Notes: generated by a model not told the origin, from the sequence alone. A stretch of DNA of 6,073 nt from Thermacetogenium sp. UBA4966 (GCA_002397275.1 DHAA01000090.1:1-6073); one strand, 5' to 3'. Shown: positions 1-5,807, numbered from the stretch's first letter. Program-made: numbers and translations.

Positions 1-107
1 GGAGGTGGTAGACGCTCTTTCCATCATCGTTCACCATGACCAGGCCCAGCAGCGGGCGCGCTCCCCCGTCATGGTAAACGATGATGGAAAGAGCGTCTAC
101 CACCTCC
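1..107. repeat. Foldback inverted repeat at the left edge
   Basis: Bases 1-40 are the reverse complement of 68-107, with a single mismatch (32 against 76), leaving a 27-base spacer at 41-67. The right arm is genuine lepA, encoding GEVVDALSIIVYHD. The left arm is the same sequence inverted and adds only non-homologous codons to the lepA frame. The position at the very end of the window and the abrupt loss of LepA similarity point to a foldback chimera from amplification or assembly. A real local inversion-duplication is less likely. Confidence 0.9.
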
Positions 108-1582
108 CCATGCACCATGCAGTCGAGTTTAACCAAATCTGAGGCGCGGTATGCGGACAGCTCGTAATCAAAAGAGGCGTAACCCCTTGTGCAGGATTTT
201 AGAACGTCAAAAAAGTCAAAGATAATCTCTGATAAGGGCAGCTGATATGAGATCTGCACCCGCTGCGGGGAAAGATAGCTCATATCCTGATATTCCCCTC
301 TCCGCTCATGGAAGAGTTCCATCACCGCTCCCAAATAGTCGGCAGGGGTGATCACATTCGCCCTGACATATGGCTCCTCCACCAGGGCGATCTCCCCTGC
401 GGCAGGCCAGTTGGCCGGATTATCCACCTCCGCCCTTTCCCCGCTCTGCTTCGTCAGTCGATAAACCACGTTGGGCGCGGTTGTGACCAGTTCCAGACCG
501 TACTCCCTCTCCAGCCTTTCCTGGATAATCTCCAGATGCAGCAATCCCAGGAAACCACAGCGAAAGCCGAAACCCAAAGCAGCCGAGGTCTCCGGCTGGT
601 ACTGAAAGGAGGCGTCGTTCAGCTTCAATTTCTCCAAGGCGTCACGCAGGTTTTCAAAATCATCGGCTTCCACCGGGTAAAGGCCACAGAAGACGACAGG
701 CAGAACCTTTCTATACCCCGGCAGCGCACCTGAGGCCTGCTTATTGGCGTCTGTAACGGTATCTCCCACCCGGGTATCGGCGACCTCTTTGATCCCCGCG
801 GCCAGGTAGCCGACTTCGCCGGGACCAAGTTCATCCACTCGGCGCATCTCCGGGGTGAATATCCCCACCTCTCCGACCTCATAGGCTTTACCTGTGGACA
901 TCATCATAATCTTCATCCCCAGCCGCACCCGGCCTTGAAAAACCCTGATATAAGAGATGGCCCCCCGGTAAGGGTCAAATTGGGAATCGAAGATCAACGC
1001 CTGCAGGGGGTTTTCATCATCCCCTTGCGGGGAGGGTACCCGTTGGATCACAGTTTCCAGGAGTTCCGCGATCCCTTTTCCATCCTTGGCGGAAACCAAC
1101 TGAATATCATCGGTATCCAGGCCGATCACATCTTCGATCTCCCGGGCGACACGCTCCGGGTCCGCCACAGGAAGGTCGATCTTGTTGATCACAGGTATAA
1201 TTTCCAGGTTGGCATCCAGGGCCAGATAGGTGTTGGCAATCGTCTGCGCCTCCACGCCCTGGGAAGCATCCACCACCAGGATCGCCCCTTCACAAGCAGC
1301 GAGGCTGCGGGATACTTCGTAACTGAAGTCCACATGGCCCGGGGTATCGATCAAATTCAATACGTACTCTTGCCCATCCCCGGCTGTGTAATTCATCCTC
1401 ACCGGAGTTAGTTTGATGGTGATCCCCCGCTCCCGCTCCAGATCCATCTGATCGAGGACCTGATCGACCATCTCTCTGGGCTGCAGAGAGCCGGTCAGCT
1501 CCAAAAATCGGTCGGCCAGGGTGGACTTGCCATGGTCTATATGAGCTATAATACAAAAATTTCTGATCATTTCTTGCTTCAC
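1..1582 (-). CDS. lepA: Elongation factor 4 (LepA), 3' end missing
   Basis: LepA is a ribosome-binding translational GTPase that acts on stalled or mis-translocated ribosomes and in 30S biogenesis. The frame is open without a stop to the left edge. Counting from the GTG at 1582, the G1 motif AHIDHGKST is at about residues 13-21, ERGITIK (G2) at 51-57, DTPGH (G3, with the catalytic-type His) at 79-83, NKID (G4) at 133-136 and SAKDG (G5) at 164-168. The beta-barrel domain, EF-G-like domains III and V (GFGFRCGFLGLLHLEII, then LSPQRVQISYQLPLSEII) and the start of the LepA-specific C-terminal domain (VVDALSIIVYHD) follow. The last ~20 codons lie in the foldback repeat at 1-107 and do not look like LepA; roughly the last 90-100 residues are missing. 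GTG 1582 is preferred because AGAAAGG (1592-1598) sits 9 bases upstream; ATG 1588 is an in-frame alternative but only 3 bases from it. The 85-base gap to murJ suggests co-transcription. In many Firmicutes hemW-hrcA follow lepA, outside this window. Confidence 0.97.
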   Translation of the reverse strand, partial: MKQEMIRNFCIIAHIDHGKSTLADRFLELTGSLQPREMVDQVLDQMDLERERGITIKLTPVRMNYTAGDGQEYVLNLIDTPGHVDFSYEVSRSLAACEGAILVVDASQGVEAQTIANTYLALDANLEIIPVINKIDLPVADPERVAREIEDVIGLDTDDIQLVSAKDGKGIAELLETVIQRVPSPQGDDENPLQALIFDSQFDPYRGAISYIRVFQGRVRLGMKIMMMSTGKAYEVGEVGIFTPEMRRVDELGPGEVGYLAAGIKEVADTRVGDTVTDANKQASGALPGYRKVLPVVFCGLYPVEADDFENLRDALEKLKLNDASFQYQPETSAALGFGFRCGFLGLLHLEIIQERLEREYGLELVTTAPNVVYRLTKQSGERAEVDNPANWPAAGEIALVEEPYVRANVITPADYLGAVMELFHERRGEYQDMSYLSPQRVQISYQLPLSEIIFDFFDVLKSCTRGYASFDYELSAYRASDLVKLDCMVHGEVVDALSIIVYHDGGARPLLGLVMVNDDGKSVYHL

Positions 1583-1667
1583 TGTCATTCACCTTTCTCG
1601 CCAAGCGCAGCTTGCAAACTGTTTGCCGGTAACTGCATGCTCTCCGCAACCTGCCGGTTCGCCGGGA

Positions 1668-3248
1668 TCACTGAAGAGAACCAAGCCTTTTCTTCAGCCC
1701 GATTTTCTTTTTTATCAACTCCAGCGCCAGCTGGAACTCCTCCAAATGCAGTAAAGAAGCCAGCAGAAAATAAACCAGAACCCCGGCGGCCACCGCTCCG
1801 CCCACAGAGATCATCTGCGCGGTTTTGGCGGCCGTTCCTAAAAGACCCTCCAATTGGTTGACGACCAAATAAGCCGCGCCCCCTGTCACCAGTGAGGCGA
1901 CAGCAGAGCCGGCAGCAGAAACAGAAATCTTCCGCCCGTCGATATGGCCGAGCTTTGCCTTCAATAAAAACAGCAAGATCAGCATATTGACGATCCCCAC
2001 CAGAGAGTAAGCCAGGGCCAGTCCCGTATGCCCCATCGGCTTGACCAGCCAAACGTTGAGCGCGATATTGAGGAAAACCGTGCCTATTCCCACCGCCACC
2101 GGGGTTTTAGTGTCCTGCAAGGCATAATAAACCCTGTTTAATACCATGGATCCGGAATAGCCGACGATCCCAAAAGAGTAGTAGAAAAGCGCCGCGGAGG
2201 TCGCCGCCGTGCTGTCCGCGGTAAAATTCATCATCTCAAAGAAAAGCCTGATCACCGGAAGGCCGAGGGCAATTAGCCCTGCTACACAGGGTATCGTTAA
2301 AAAATTAATCGTCCTCAAGCCCAGGGAAAAGGTGCGGCGGAACTGACCCAACTCATGTCGCGCCGACTGCTCGGTCAGCGTGGGGAAGATGGCGGTGCCG
2401 ATAGCCGCGGCGAAGATGCCGATAGGCAGCTGCATGATCCTTTGCGCTATTTTCAGAGCCCCCAACTGTCCGCTGGGAAGCCACGAAACCAAATTCTGGC
2501 TGACAAACAGATTGAGTTGCGAGACAGAAAGACCGATCAACACGGGAAAGACCAAAGCCCCGATCTGCCTGATCCCTGGGTCGCTCAGATCAAGCAGCGG
2601 CCTGTATCTAACGCCCAACCTTAAAAGGGCCGGCAGCTGAACGGCAAAGTTCAAAACGGCGCCCACGACGACCCCGATGGCAAAAGCCACAATCCCGATA
2701 CGCGGACCCAGCAGCCAGCCGATAATCACAATAGAGAGATTATAGAGCACCGACCCCCACGCCGGGGCGCTGAAATGCTTGTAAGCATTCAAGATCCCTG
2801 CGGTCACCCCGCTCAGCCCCATAAAAAAGGTCTGGAAAAACATGATGCGAGTGAGATAAATGGTCAAACCCTTATCCCCCGCTTTAAAACCGGCCACCAG
2901 CAGGTTCACCAGCTGCGGGGTGAAGAGCATGCCCAGGGCGATGGCCGCGACCATAAGGATGACCACCAGATTGATCAAAATGCTCGCTGTCCGCCACGCC
3001 TCATCCTTCTCACCTTTACTGATATAACTCCCGAAAACAGGGATAAAGGCGGAACTGAGAGCCCCCCCGATCAGGATCATGTAGATAAAATCCGGTATGG
3101 AAAAGGCGGCGTTATAAGCGTCTGTTATCCGGTTCTGCCCAAAGAGGGCGTAGAGCAACGCTTCCCGAGCATAACCGAGAATACGGGCGGCGACCATGGC
3201 AATGGTAATAATCCCTACTGCCCGAACTATTTTTTCACGTTCCGACAT
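1668..3248 (-). CDS. murJ: Lipid II flippase MurJ (MviN family)
   Basis: Polytopic membrane protein of the MVF/MOP superfamily that flips undecaprenyl-linked lipid II to the outer face of the membrane for peptidoglycan assembly. From ATG 3248 it has 526 residues, normal for the family, and about 14 hydrophobic segments are visible. The family signature AARILGYARE (residues 20-29) places Arg22 and Arg28 where E. coli MurJ has its essential TM1 arginines. It is followed by DAYNAAFSIPDF and LIGGALSSAFIPVF, a form typical of Gram-positive and clostridial members; the arginine seen in the corresponding loop of E. coli is absent. The start is set by AAAGGAG (3254-3260), five bases upstream. An in-frame ATG at 3302 would add 18 residues but lacks a comparable site. 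Related MOP proteins such as SpoVB are an alternative, but the MviN-type N-terminus and the linkage to lepA favour MurJ. It probably shares a transcript with lepA. Confidence 0.93.
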   Translation of the reverse strand: MSEREKIVRAVGIITIAMVAARILGYAREALLYALFGQNRITDAYNAAFSIPDFIYMILIGGALSSAFIPVFGSYISKGEKDEAWRTASILINLVVILMVAAIALGMLFTPQLVNLLVAGFKAGDKGLTIYLTRIMFFQTFFMGLSGVTAGILNAYKHFSAPAWGSVLYNLSIVIIGWLLGPRIGIVAFAIGVVVGAVLNFAVQLPALLRLGVRYRPLLDLSDPGIRQIGALVFPVLIGLSVSQLNLFVSQNLVSWLPSGQLGALKIAQRIMQLPIGIFAAAIGTAIFPTLTEQSARHELGQFRRTFSLGLRTINFLTIPCVAGLIALGLPVIRLFFEMMNFTADSTAATSAALFYYSFGIVGYSGSMVLNRVYYALQDTKTPVAVGIGTVFLNIALNVWLVKPMGHTGLALAYSLVGIVNMLILLFLLKAKLGHIDGRKISVSAAGSAVASLVTGGAAYLVVNQLEGLLGTAAKTAQMISVGGAVAAGVLVYFLLASLLHLEEFQLALELIKKKIGLKKRLGSLQ

Positions 3249-3370
3249 CTGTTCTCCTTTGTGTGCAGCGAATTCATCGAGGCTGCAAATGCATAACATC
3301 ATACACGCCGCGCCTGATAAAGAAACCGGCGCCGGAGCAGTCGGCTAGAAAAGGCAAGGCGCACAAATAG

Positions 3371-3379
3371 ATATTATCA
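3371..3379 (-). promoter_or_regulatory. Possible extended -10 promoter for murJ
   Basis: The minus strand reads TGATAATAT, matching a TGn extended -10 followed by a TATAAT-like hexamer (TAATAT). No convincing -35 lies 16-18 bases upstream. It would start a transcript about 115 bases before murJ. The call rests on this motif alone. Confidence 0.3.
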
Positions 3380-3412
3380 CTTTATGCCTCACAGCGAAAG
3401 AGGAGATCTGCG

Positions 3413-3436
3413 AAGCCCCCAAAGTTATGGGGGCCT
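3413..3436 (-). terminator. GC-rich hairpin, weak terminator candidate
   Basis: On the minus strand AGGCCCCC pairs with GGGGGCTT around an 8-base loop, giving eight pairs including one G-U. The plus-strand version has an A-C mismatch, so the minus-strand RNA folds better. No U-tract follows, so factor-independent termination is doubtful. It may instead be part of a larger fold upstream of murJ. Confidence 0.35.
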
Positions 3437-3594
3437 AAAATTAACCATGTACAGCTTTATAGCCTTGCCGGCAGACCAGCCGGTTATCGAAGCGAAGCGG
3501 AGACCATTGACCTGGAGTGACAGGCTGTGTTAGCCTTTGCCGGCATTGGGATATGCCTTGACCAATCAGAGGAGGAAACTGCTGAATACCGAAA

Positions 3595-3900
3595 TTACCC
3601 TGGGAGAGAAAGTATCGGCAAAAACTGGTCTGCCCGCTCCAACACTTTCCGCATCACTCTCTGAGCAGATTTGAGCATGTCCAAAGAGAACTGGAGAATC
3701 TTATCGCTCCAAATTCGCAGAGAAGAGGCCTTTAAATAGGCCTGCTCAGAAACCTCTCTCAGCTGCGAACTAACCTGCGAAACAGCATTTACCCTCTCCC
3801 TCCCCTGCAGCTCCCTCATGTTGTTGTCCGCAAGCATTATCCCCCCCGCCATGATCAGGATAATGCTCAAAACGACCGACAGACGGCCAATCATGCGCAC
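3595..3900 (-). CDS. Small single-pass membrane protein, unknown function
   Basis: A 101-residue protein from GTG 3900, chosen because GAGGTG (3908-3913) lies seven bases upstream; ATG 3894 is an internal in-frame alternative. Residues about 3-26 form one hydrophobic segment (around LSVVLSIILIMAGGIML), which could be an N-terminal anchor or an uncleaved signal. It is followed by a charged, Gln/Ser-rich region predicted to be helical (NMRELQGRERVNAVSQVSSQ and onward) and ending in a hydrophobic tail. I do not recognise the family with confidence. In Bacillus a small membrane protein of this shape, YqxA (DUF3679), lies just upstream of lepA, and the context here (two genes before lepA) is similar; the link is architectural only. 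It is separated from murJ by 346 bases of hairpin-rich DNA. Confidence 0.6.
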   Translation of the reverse strand: MRMIGRLSVVLSIILIMAGGIMLADNNMRELQGRERVNAVSQVSSQLREVSEQAYLKASSLRIWSDKILQFSLDMLKSAQRVMRKVLERADQFLPILSLPG

Positions 3901-3944
3901 TTTTATACACCTCAACACTTTTAACGATCTGCAGGATAACCGCG

Positions 3945-3960
3945 GCAGGCGAACGCCTGC
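3945..3960. repeat. Short inverted repeat upstream of the small membrane gene
   Basis: GCAGGC (3945-3950) and GCCTGC (3955-3960) are perfect complements around GAAC. The hairpin lies 45 bases before the GTG at 3900, in the presumed leader, and has no T-tract. It may be an operator or a leader hairpin; it may also be chance. Confidence 0.3.
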
Positions 3961-4031
3961 GCACCCTTCCCGCAGCAATAGTTTTCCACATAATAGGGAA
4001 GCGTATACCCCCCGTTCGGGCATCCGCGGTT

Positions 4032-4396
4032 CTATGCAATTCCTGCTAAGCGTTCTATGCGTTCACTAAGCTGCGGTGTGTGCTGAACAACTGCGATATG
4101 AAATCCTTGCCGGTGACTGTATAGTTTTGCAAGCAGCTTAGATATGTGGCAAGTCCTTGGCCATAGCCGTTTTGTTTGGCAAATTCGTCCGCTTTGTATT
4201 CCTGGGAACGGGAGATGGCGTGAAACGAGAGGCTGAGTATCTGAGTCAATACCCAGGATATTATGCGAAGCGTCCAAACCAGAAATAGGGATATTAGCAT
4301 CCCGGCGAAAACGCCTAAGCCGCTTCTGTCCTGAAAGGCAGCCGCAAGGCTGGAGATCACCCTCTTGTAACTTTCTCCTTTTTGTAGAGGCAGGTT
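4032..4396 (-). pseudogene. Remnant of an M48 (HtpX-like) metalloprotease, truncated and frameshifted
   Basis: The frame from the upstream stop (codon at 4397-4399) reads through a hydrophobic pair of segments (GVFAGMLISLFLVWTL and WVLTQILSLSF) into ISRSQEYKADEFAKQNGYG. This is the third metal-ligand region of membrane M48 peptidases (SRxxEYxAD). It then reads LFSTH and stops at 4055. Restoring one C near 4074-4076 joins LFSTH to PQLSERIERLAGIA, the expected STHP...RI ending, with a stop at 4032. The N-terminal half, including the HExxH zinc site, is absent; a stop codon, AT-rich DNA and a terminator lie where it should be. GTG 4360 could start a short product, but without HExxH it cannot be an active protease. 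The frameshift could be a sequencing error; the missing N-terminus could not. An intact gene would have made a membrane quality-control protease. Confidence 0.82.
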
Positions 4397-4573
4397 CTAA
4401 ATTTAGTAGATTCAAAAAAGCGCAACCCTATAAAGGGAAGCGCCTCAGTGATTCGATCAGCCCTATCCTGTCTCAAATTTAATAACTTAGCACAATATTA
4501 CTTCAATTTAAATGAGTTATCTGGAAAATACAGATAAAATACTCGGTACAGCATGTTATAATCACAATTATAC
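4397..4573. other. AT-rich spacer between rpn and the protease remnant
   Basis: This stretch is visibly richer in A and T than its neighbours, especially 4480-4573. Apart from the terminator at 4414-4443 I see no gene, tRNA or repeat in it. No recognisable N-terminal part of the M48 protease survives here. Confidence 0.6.
4414..4443 (-). terminator. Intrinsic terminator downstream of the rpn gene
   Basis: On the minus strand GCGC-TT-CCCT-TTAT-AGGG-TT-GCGC is followed directly by six T residues. The stem has one symmetric TT/TT internal loop and can extend outward by G-U and A-U pairs. It lies about 130 bases after the rpn stop and just before the protease remnant, so it probably ends the rpn transcript. 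Confidence 0.8.
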
Positions 4574-4828
4574 TTAATTCTGTCCGTTTTTCAGCTTTAG
4601 GACGGCTTCCTGGGTGAGCCCGGTAATTTCAGCAACAAGGTCTAGCGGCAATCCCTTTTTCAGAGCCGCCCTAGCGGTTTCTAATTTTCCCTCAATCTTA
4701 CCCTCTAATCTACCTTCAATCTTGCCCTCTAATTTTCCTTCAATTTTACCCTCAATTTTTCCCTCTTTCTTGCCGTCTTTCCAGCCTTCCTCACGACCCT
4801 TCTCGTGCCAGCTGGTGGTAATCTGCAT
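4574..4828 (-). CDS. Possible intragenic small protein (RpnS-like) from an internal start
   Basis: This is an in-frame start inside the rpn gene, at Met232, which would give an 84-residue protein. It would comprise a short lead-in, the ten GxxE/D repeat units and the helix-turn-helix-like tail, without the nuclease core. It is proposed because AGAAAGGAGG, a 10-base match to the anti-Shine-Dalgarno sequence, lies at 4840-4849, 11 bases before this ATG; this is a stronger ribosome site than the gene's own. Published work on E. coli rpn genes showed that a C-terminal RpnS made from within rpnL blocks the toxic full-length protein, and I infer the same arrangement here. The spacing is slightly long, and the codons AGA-AAG-GAG-GCC could give this match by chance. 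Confidence 0.5.
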   Translation of the reverse strand: MQITTSWHEKGREEGWKDGKKEGKIEGKIEGKLEGKIEGRLEGKIEGKLETARAALKKGLPLDLVAEITGLTQEAVLKLKNGQN

Positions 4829-5521
4829 GATCGTCTCGGCCTCCTTTCTATCCACTTTACTTATTTCCAGCTGTAACTCCGCTTCCTCTTCGCCGCTTAG
4901 CTTCAGATAATTTTCGAAAAAACCGCCCAAGAGCTCCATCCTTGCCGGGTCCAGCTTCATCCGCGCCAGCATGCGCATGAACTCCAGCTTGACCTTCACT
5001 CTTTCGCCGGGGCTGAAGCCCATCTTGCTCAGCAGAGCGGCGGCTATGGGGTTGCTCCCCTTGATGTATTCCCGCCAGTTGAGCTTCTTTAACTCTATTT
5101 TGTAGTATTTGAATTGCATAACGCTCAGAAAGGGAAACTCCAGTACAAAGCTGTCCGGTTCGCTTCGCTCCTGGTCGTAGCTGAAGATCGCTACCGGCAG
5201 TATCCTGCGCCGGTATTTTTCGTACAGCCTGCTGAAGTAGATAAACATTCTTTCATTAAAATCTTTTTGAGCGTATGCCTGCGGTTCGACGTGCACCAGG
5301 ATCAGCCCCGGTTCTTCTCTGAGCTTTGTTTCCGCCAGTATATCCACCATATGCTTTTCGCCGGCTGTTATATCGGTATAAACTTCTTGCTGCAGAAAGT
5401 TCAGGTGTTTAAAATCTATGAATTGGCTGGCTTCGGGGAAAAACAACTGCATAAATTCCCTGAAAAAGGTCTGTATAAGTTCTTTAAACAGGCGGTCATG
5501 GTCTGTGTGGTCAGCTTTCAT
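4574..5521 (-). CDS. Rpn family recombination-promoting nuclease / PD-(D/E)XK 'transposase'
   Basis: A 315-residue member of the Rpn (YhgA-like, PD-(D/E)XK) family: DNA endonucleases known to raise recombination and, in studied cases, to be toxic and antiphage. It opens with HDRLFKELIQTFFREFMQLF, the usual start of the family. The active-site pattern is Asp60 in HMVDILAE, then Glu79-x-Gln81 in ILVHVEPQ, the E-x-Q form of the nuclease core. A helical middle region leads to a Gly-rich tail at residues 242-281 made of ten GxxE/D units, the last seven GK(I/L)E-like. A helix-turn-helix-like end follows (LPLDLVAEITGLTQEAVLKL, 291-310). ATG 5521 is preferred over TTG 5548 because GGAGAGG (5529-5535) lies seven bases upstream. 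The gene is monocistronic, with its own promoter and terminator. No terminal inverted repeats or target duplication are visible, so it does not look like a classic insertion sequence. Confidence 0.9.
   Translation of the reverse strand: MKADHTDHDRLFKELIQTFFREFMQLFFPEASQFIDFKHLNFLQQEVYTDITAGEKHMVDILAETKLREEPGLILVHVEPQAYAQKDFNERMFIYFSRLYEKYRRRILPVAIFSYDQERSEPDSFVLEFPFLSVMQFKYYKIELKKLNWREYIKGSNPIAAALLSKMGFSPGERVKVKLEFMRMLARMKLDPARMELLGGFFENYLKLSGEEEAELQLEISKVDRKEAETIMQITTSWHEKGREEGWKDGKKEGKIEGKIEGKLEGKIEGRLEGKIEGKLETARAALKKGLPLDLVAEITGLTQEAVLKLKNGQN
4679..4762 (-). repeat. Seven 12-bp tandem repeats encoding GK(I/L)E units
   Basis: Seven consecutive 12-base units of the form GGN AAR ATT/TTA GAR (one has AGA for AAR) encode GKIE, GKIE, GKLE, GKIE, GRLE, GKIE, GKLE. 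Three more degenerate units (GREE, GWKD, GKKE) precede them. Third-position variation shows that the array is not freshly duplicated. Unit loss or gain would stay in frame and change only the length of the tail. Confidence 0.92.
4840..4849 (-). promoter_or_regulatory. Strong internal Shine-Dalgarno site within rpn
   Basis: The minus strand reads AGAAAGGAGG, complementary over ten bases to the 3' end of 16S rRNA. It is 11 bases upstream of an in-frame ATG at 4828. It decides the proposed internal start. Confidence 0.55.
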
Positions 5522-5559
5522 TTTTGAGCCTCTCCATTCGCATCGCAATCCCTGTTTTT

Positions 5560-5588
5560 AGTATATAATGAGCCGGCGTTGGATTCAA
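5560..5588 (-). promoter_or_regulatory. Sigma-A-type promoter of the rpn gene
   Basis: The minus strand reads TTGAAT (5583-5588), a 17-base spacer, and TATACT (5560-5565). Each box is one or two bases from consensus and the spacing is optimal. Transcription would begin near 5553, giving a leader of about 30 bases that holds the Shine-Dalgarno site at 5529-5535. The strength suggests that rpn is transcribed constitutively. Confidence 0.8.
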
Positions 5589-5630
5589 GTATAAACATTT
5601 TTATTTTTAAATGATCTCGCACGCCGGGCT
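5571..5630. repeat. Imperfect inverted repeat over the rpn promoter region
   Basis: AGCCGGCGT (5571-5579) and ACGCCGGGCT (5621-5630) are complementary apart from one extra base. The left arm falls inside the promoter spacer. CACGCCGGG recurs at 5620-5628 and 5734-5742. This could be an operator or a remnant of an element end, but it is short and may be chance. Confidence 0.35.
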
Positions 5631-5677
5631 TTGCAGAGGAGATCCGTTAAAGTTGGAAGAGATTCTAAATGATGCGG

Positions 5678-5701
5678 AACAAGGCTAAAATTAGCCTTGT
5701 T
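5678..5701. terminator. Perfect 11-bp hairpin, possible bidirectional terminator
   Basis: AACAAGGCTAA (5678-5688) and TTAGCCTTGTT (5691-5701) are exact complements with only two bases between them. The T-tract is short on both strands (TTCC on plus, TTCCG on minus), so termination efficiency is uncertain. Confidence 0.5.
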
Positions 5702-5734
5702 TCCTATGCCTTTTTAGAGGCTGTGAATAGTAAC

Positions 5735-5763
5735 ACGCCGGGTCCTGTTAGTCGACCCGGCGT
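5735..5763 (-). terminator. GC-rich 10-bp hairpin after the surface protein gene
   Basis: ACGCCGGGTC and GACCCGGCGT pair perfectly around a 9-base loop, about 70 bases past the stop at 5831. On the minus strand it is followed by GTTACTATTC, which is only moderately T-rich. It probably ends the upstream transcript or protects its 3' end, together with the next hairpin at 5678-5701. Confidence 0.55.
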
Positions 5764-5792
5764 TGCATTGATGAAAGGGTGAGATAGCGGCG

Positions 5793-5807
5793 GGCGCATA
5801 AGGCGCC
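5793..5807. repeat. Short GC hairpin just after the surface protein stop
   Basis: GGCGC and GCGCC pair around ATAAG, 24 bases beyond the stop codon at 5831. No T-tract follows. It is a minor structure and may be chance. Confidence 0.25.

Larger units (their letters stand above)
3249..3594. other. Gene-free hairpin-rich stretch upstream of murJ
   Basis: There is no supportable coding region in these 346 bases. Visible structure includes a palindrome CCGGCGCCGG at 3326-3335. GGCAAGGC (3353-3360) pairs with GCCTTGCC (3462-3469), enclosing about 100 bases. Inside that lie a CCTC/GAGG hairpin and a strong hairpin at 3413-3436. CCGGC/GCCGG forms a hairpin at about 3468-3483. The phrase GCCTT(T)GCCGGC occurs at 3462-3472 and again at 3533-3544. 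On the minus strand the 8-bp closing helix is followed by TTTTCT. The stretch could be a murJ leader, a terminator region for the small membrane gene, or a small RNA. I could not match it to a known riboswitch class. Confidence 0.5.

Noticed and set aside
935..1411. Long plus-strand open frame opposite lepA, with similar ones at 308-733 and 1532-1861.
   Set aside because: They are antisense to a clearly conserved gene, have no recognisable domain and no good ribosome site; they are by-products of lepA and murJ codon use.
1585..2052. Minus-strand open frame overlapping the end of murJ, and a plus-strand frame at 2775-3296.
   Set aside because: Both overlap murJ in other frames; their compositions are low-complexity or charged with no family pattern.
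3353..3469. Cyclic-di-GMP-I (GEMM) riboswitch on the plus strand: GAAA loop, then GCGAAGCC and GGCCTAAA.
   Set aside because: The phrases resemble the GCAAAGCC...GGCCUAAA part of the class, but the 5' GGCAAACC strand and the 3' GGUUACCG strand are not in register, and no plus-strand gene lies downstream.
3449..3535. A 28-codon plus-strand open frame starting MYSFIALPADQP.
   Set aside because: It has no properly spaced ribosome site, lies in the hairpin-rich region and has no support beyond being open.
4679..4762. Tandem repeats as a CRISPR array.
   Set aside because: The units are 12 bp, contiguous, without spacers, and encode an in-frame protein repeat.
4614..4910. Plus-strand open frame rich in PS-I/L-LPS repeats.
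   Set aside because: It is the antisense reading of the 12-bp repeat array in rpn, which automatically creates a repetitive opposite frame.
5548..5548. TTG at 5548 as the start of the rpn gene.
   Set aside because: It lies only a few bases after the expected transcription start with no ribosome site; ATG 5521 has GGAGAGG seven bases upstream and begins at the family's conserved N-terminus.
4574..5700. Insertion sequence with terminal inverted repeats around the rpn gene.
   Set aside because: I found no matching inverted ends or target duplication on both sides of the gene.
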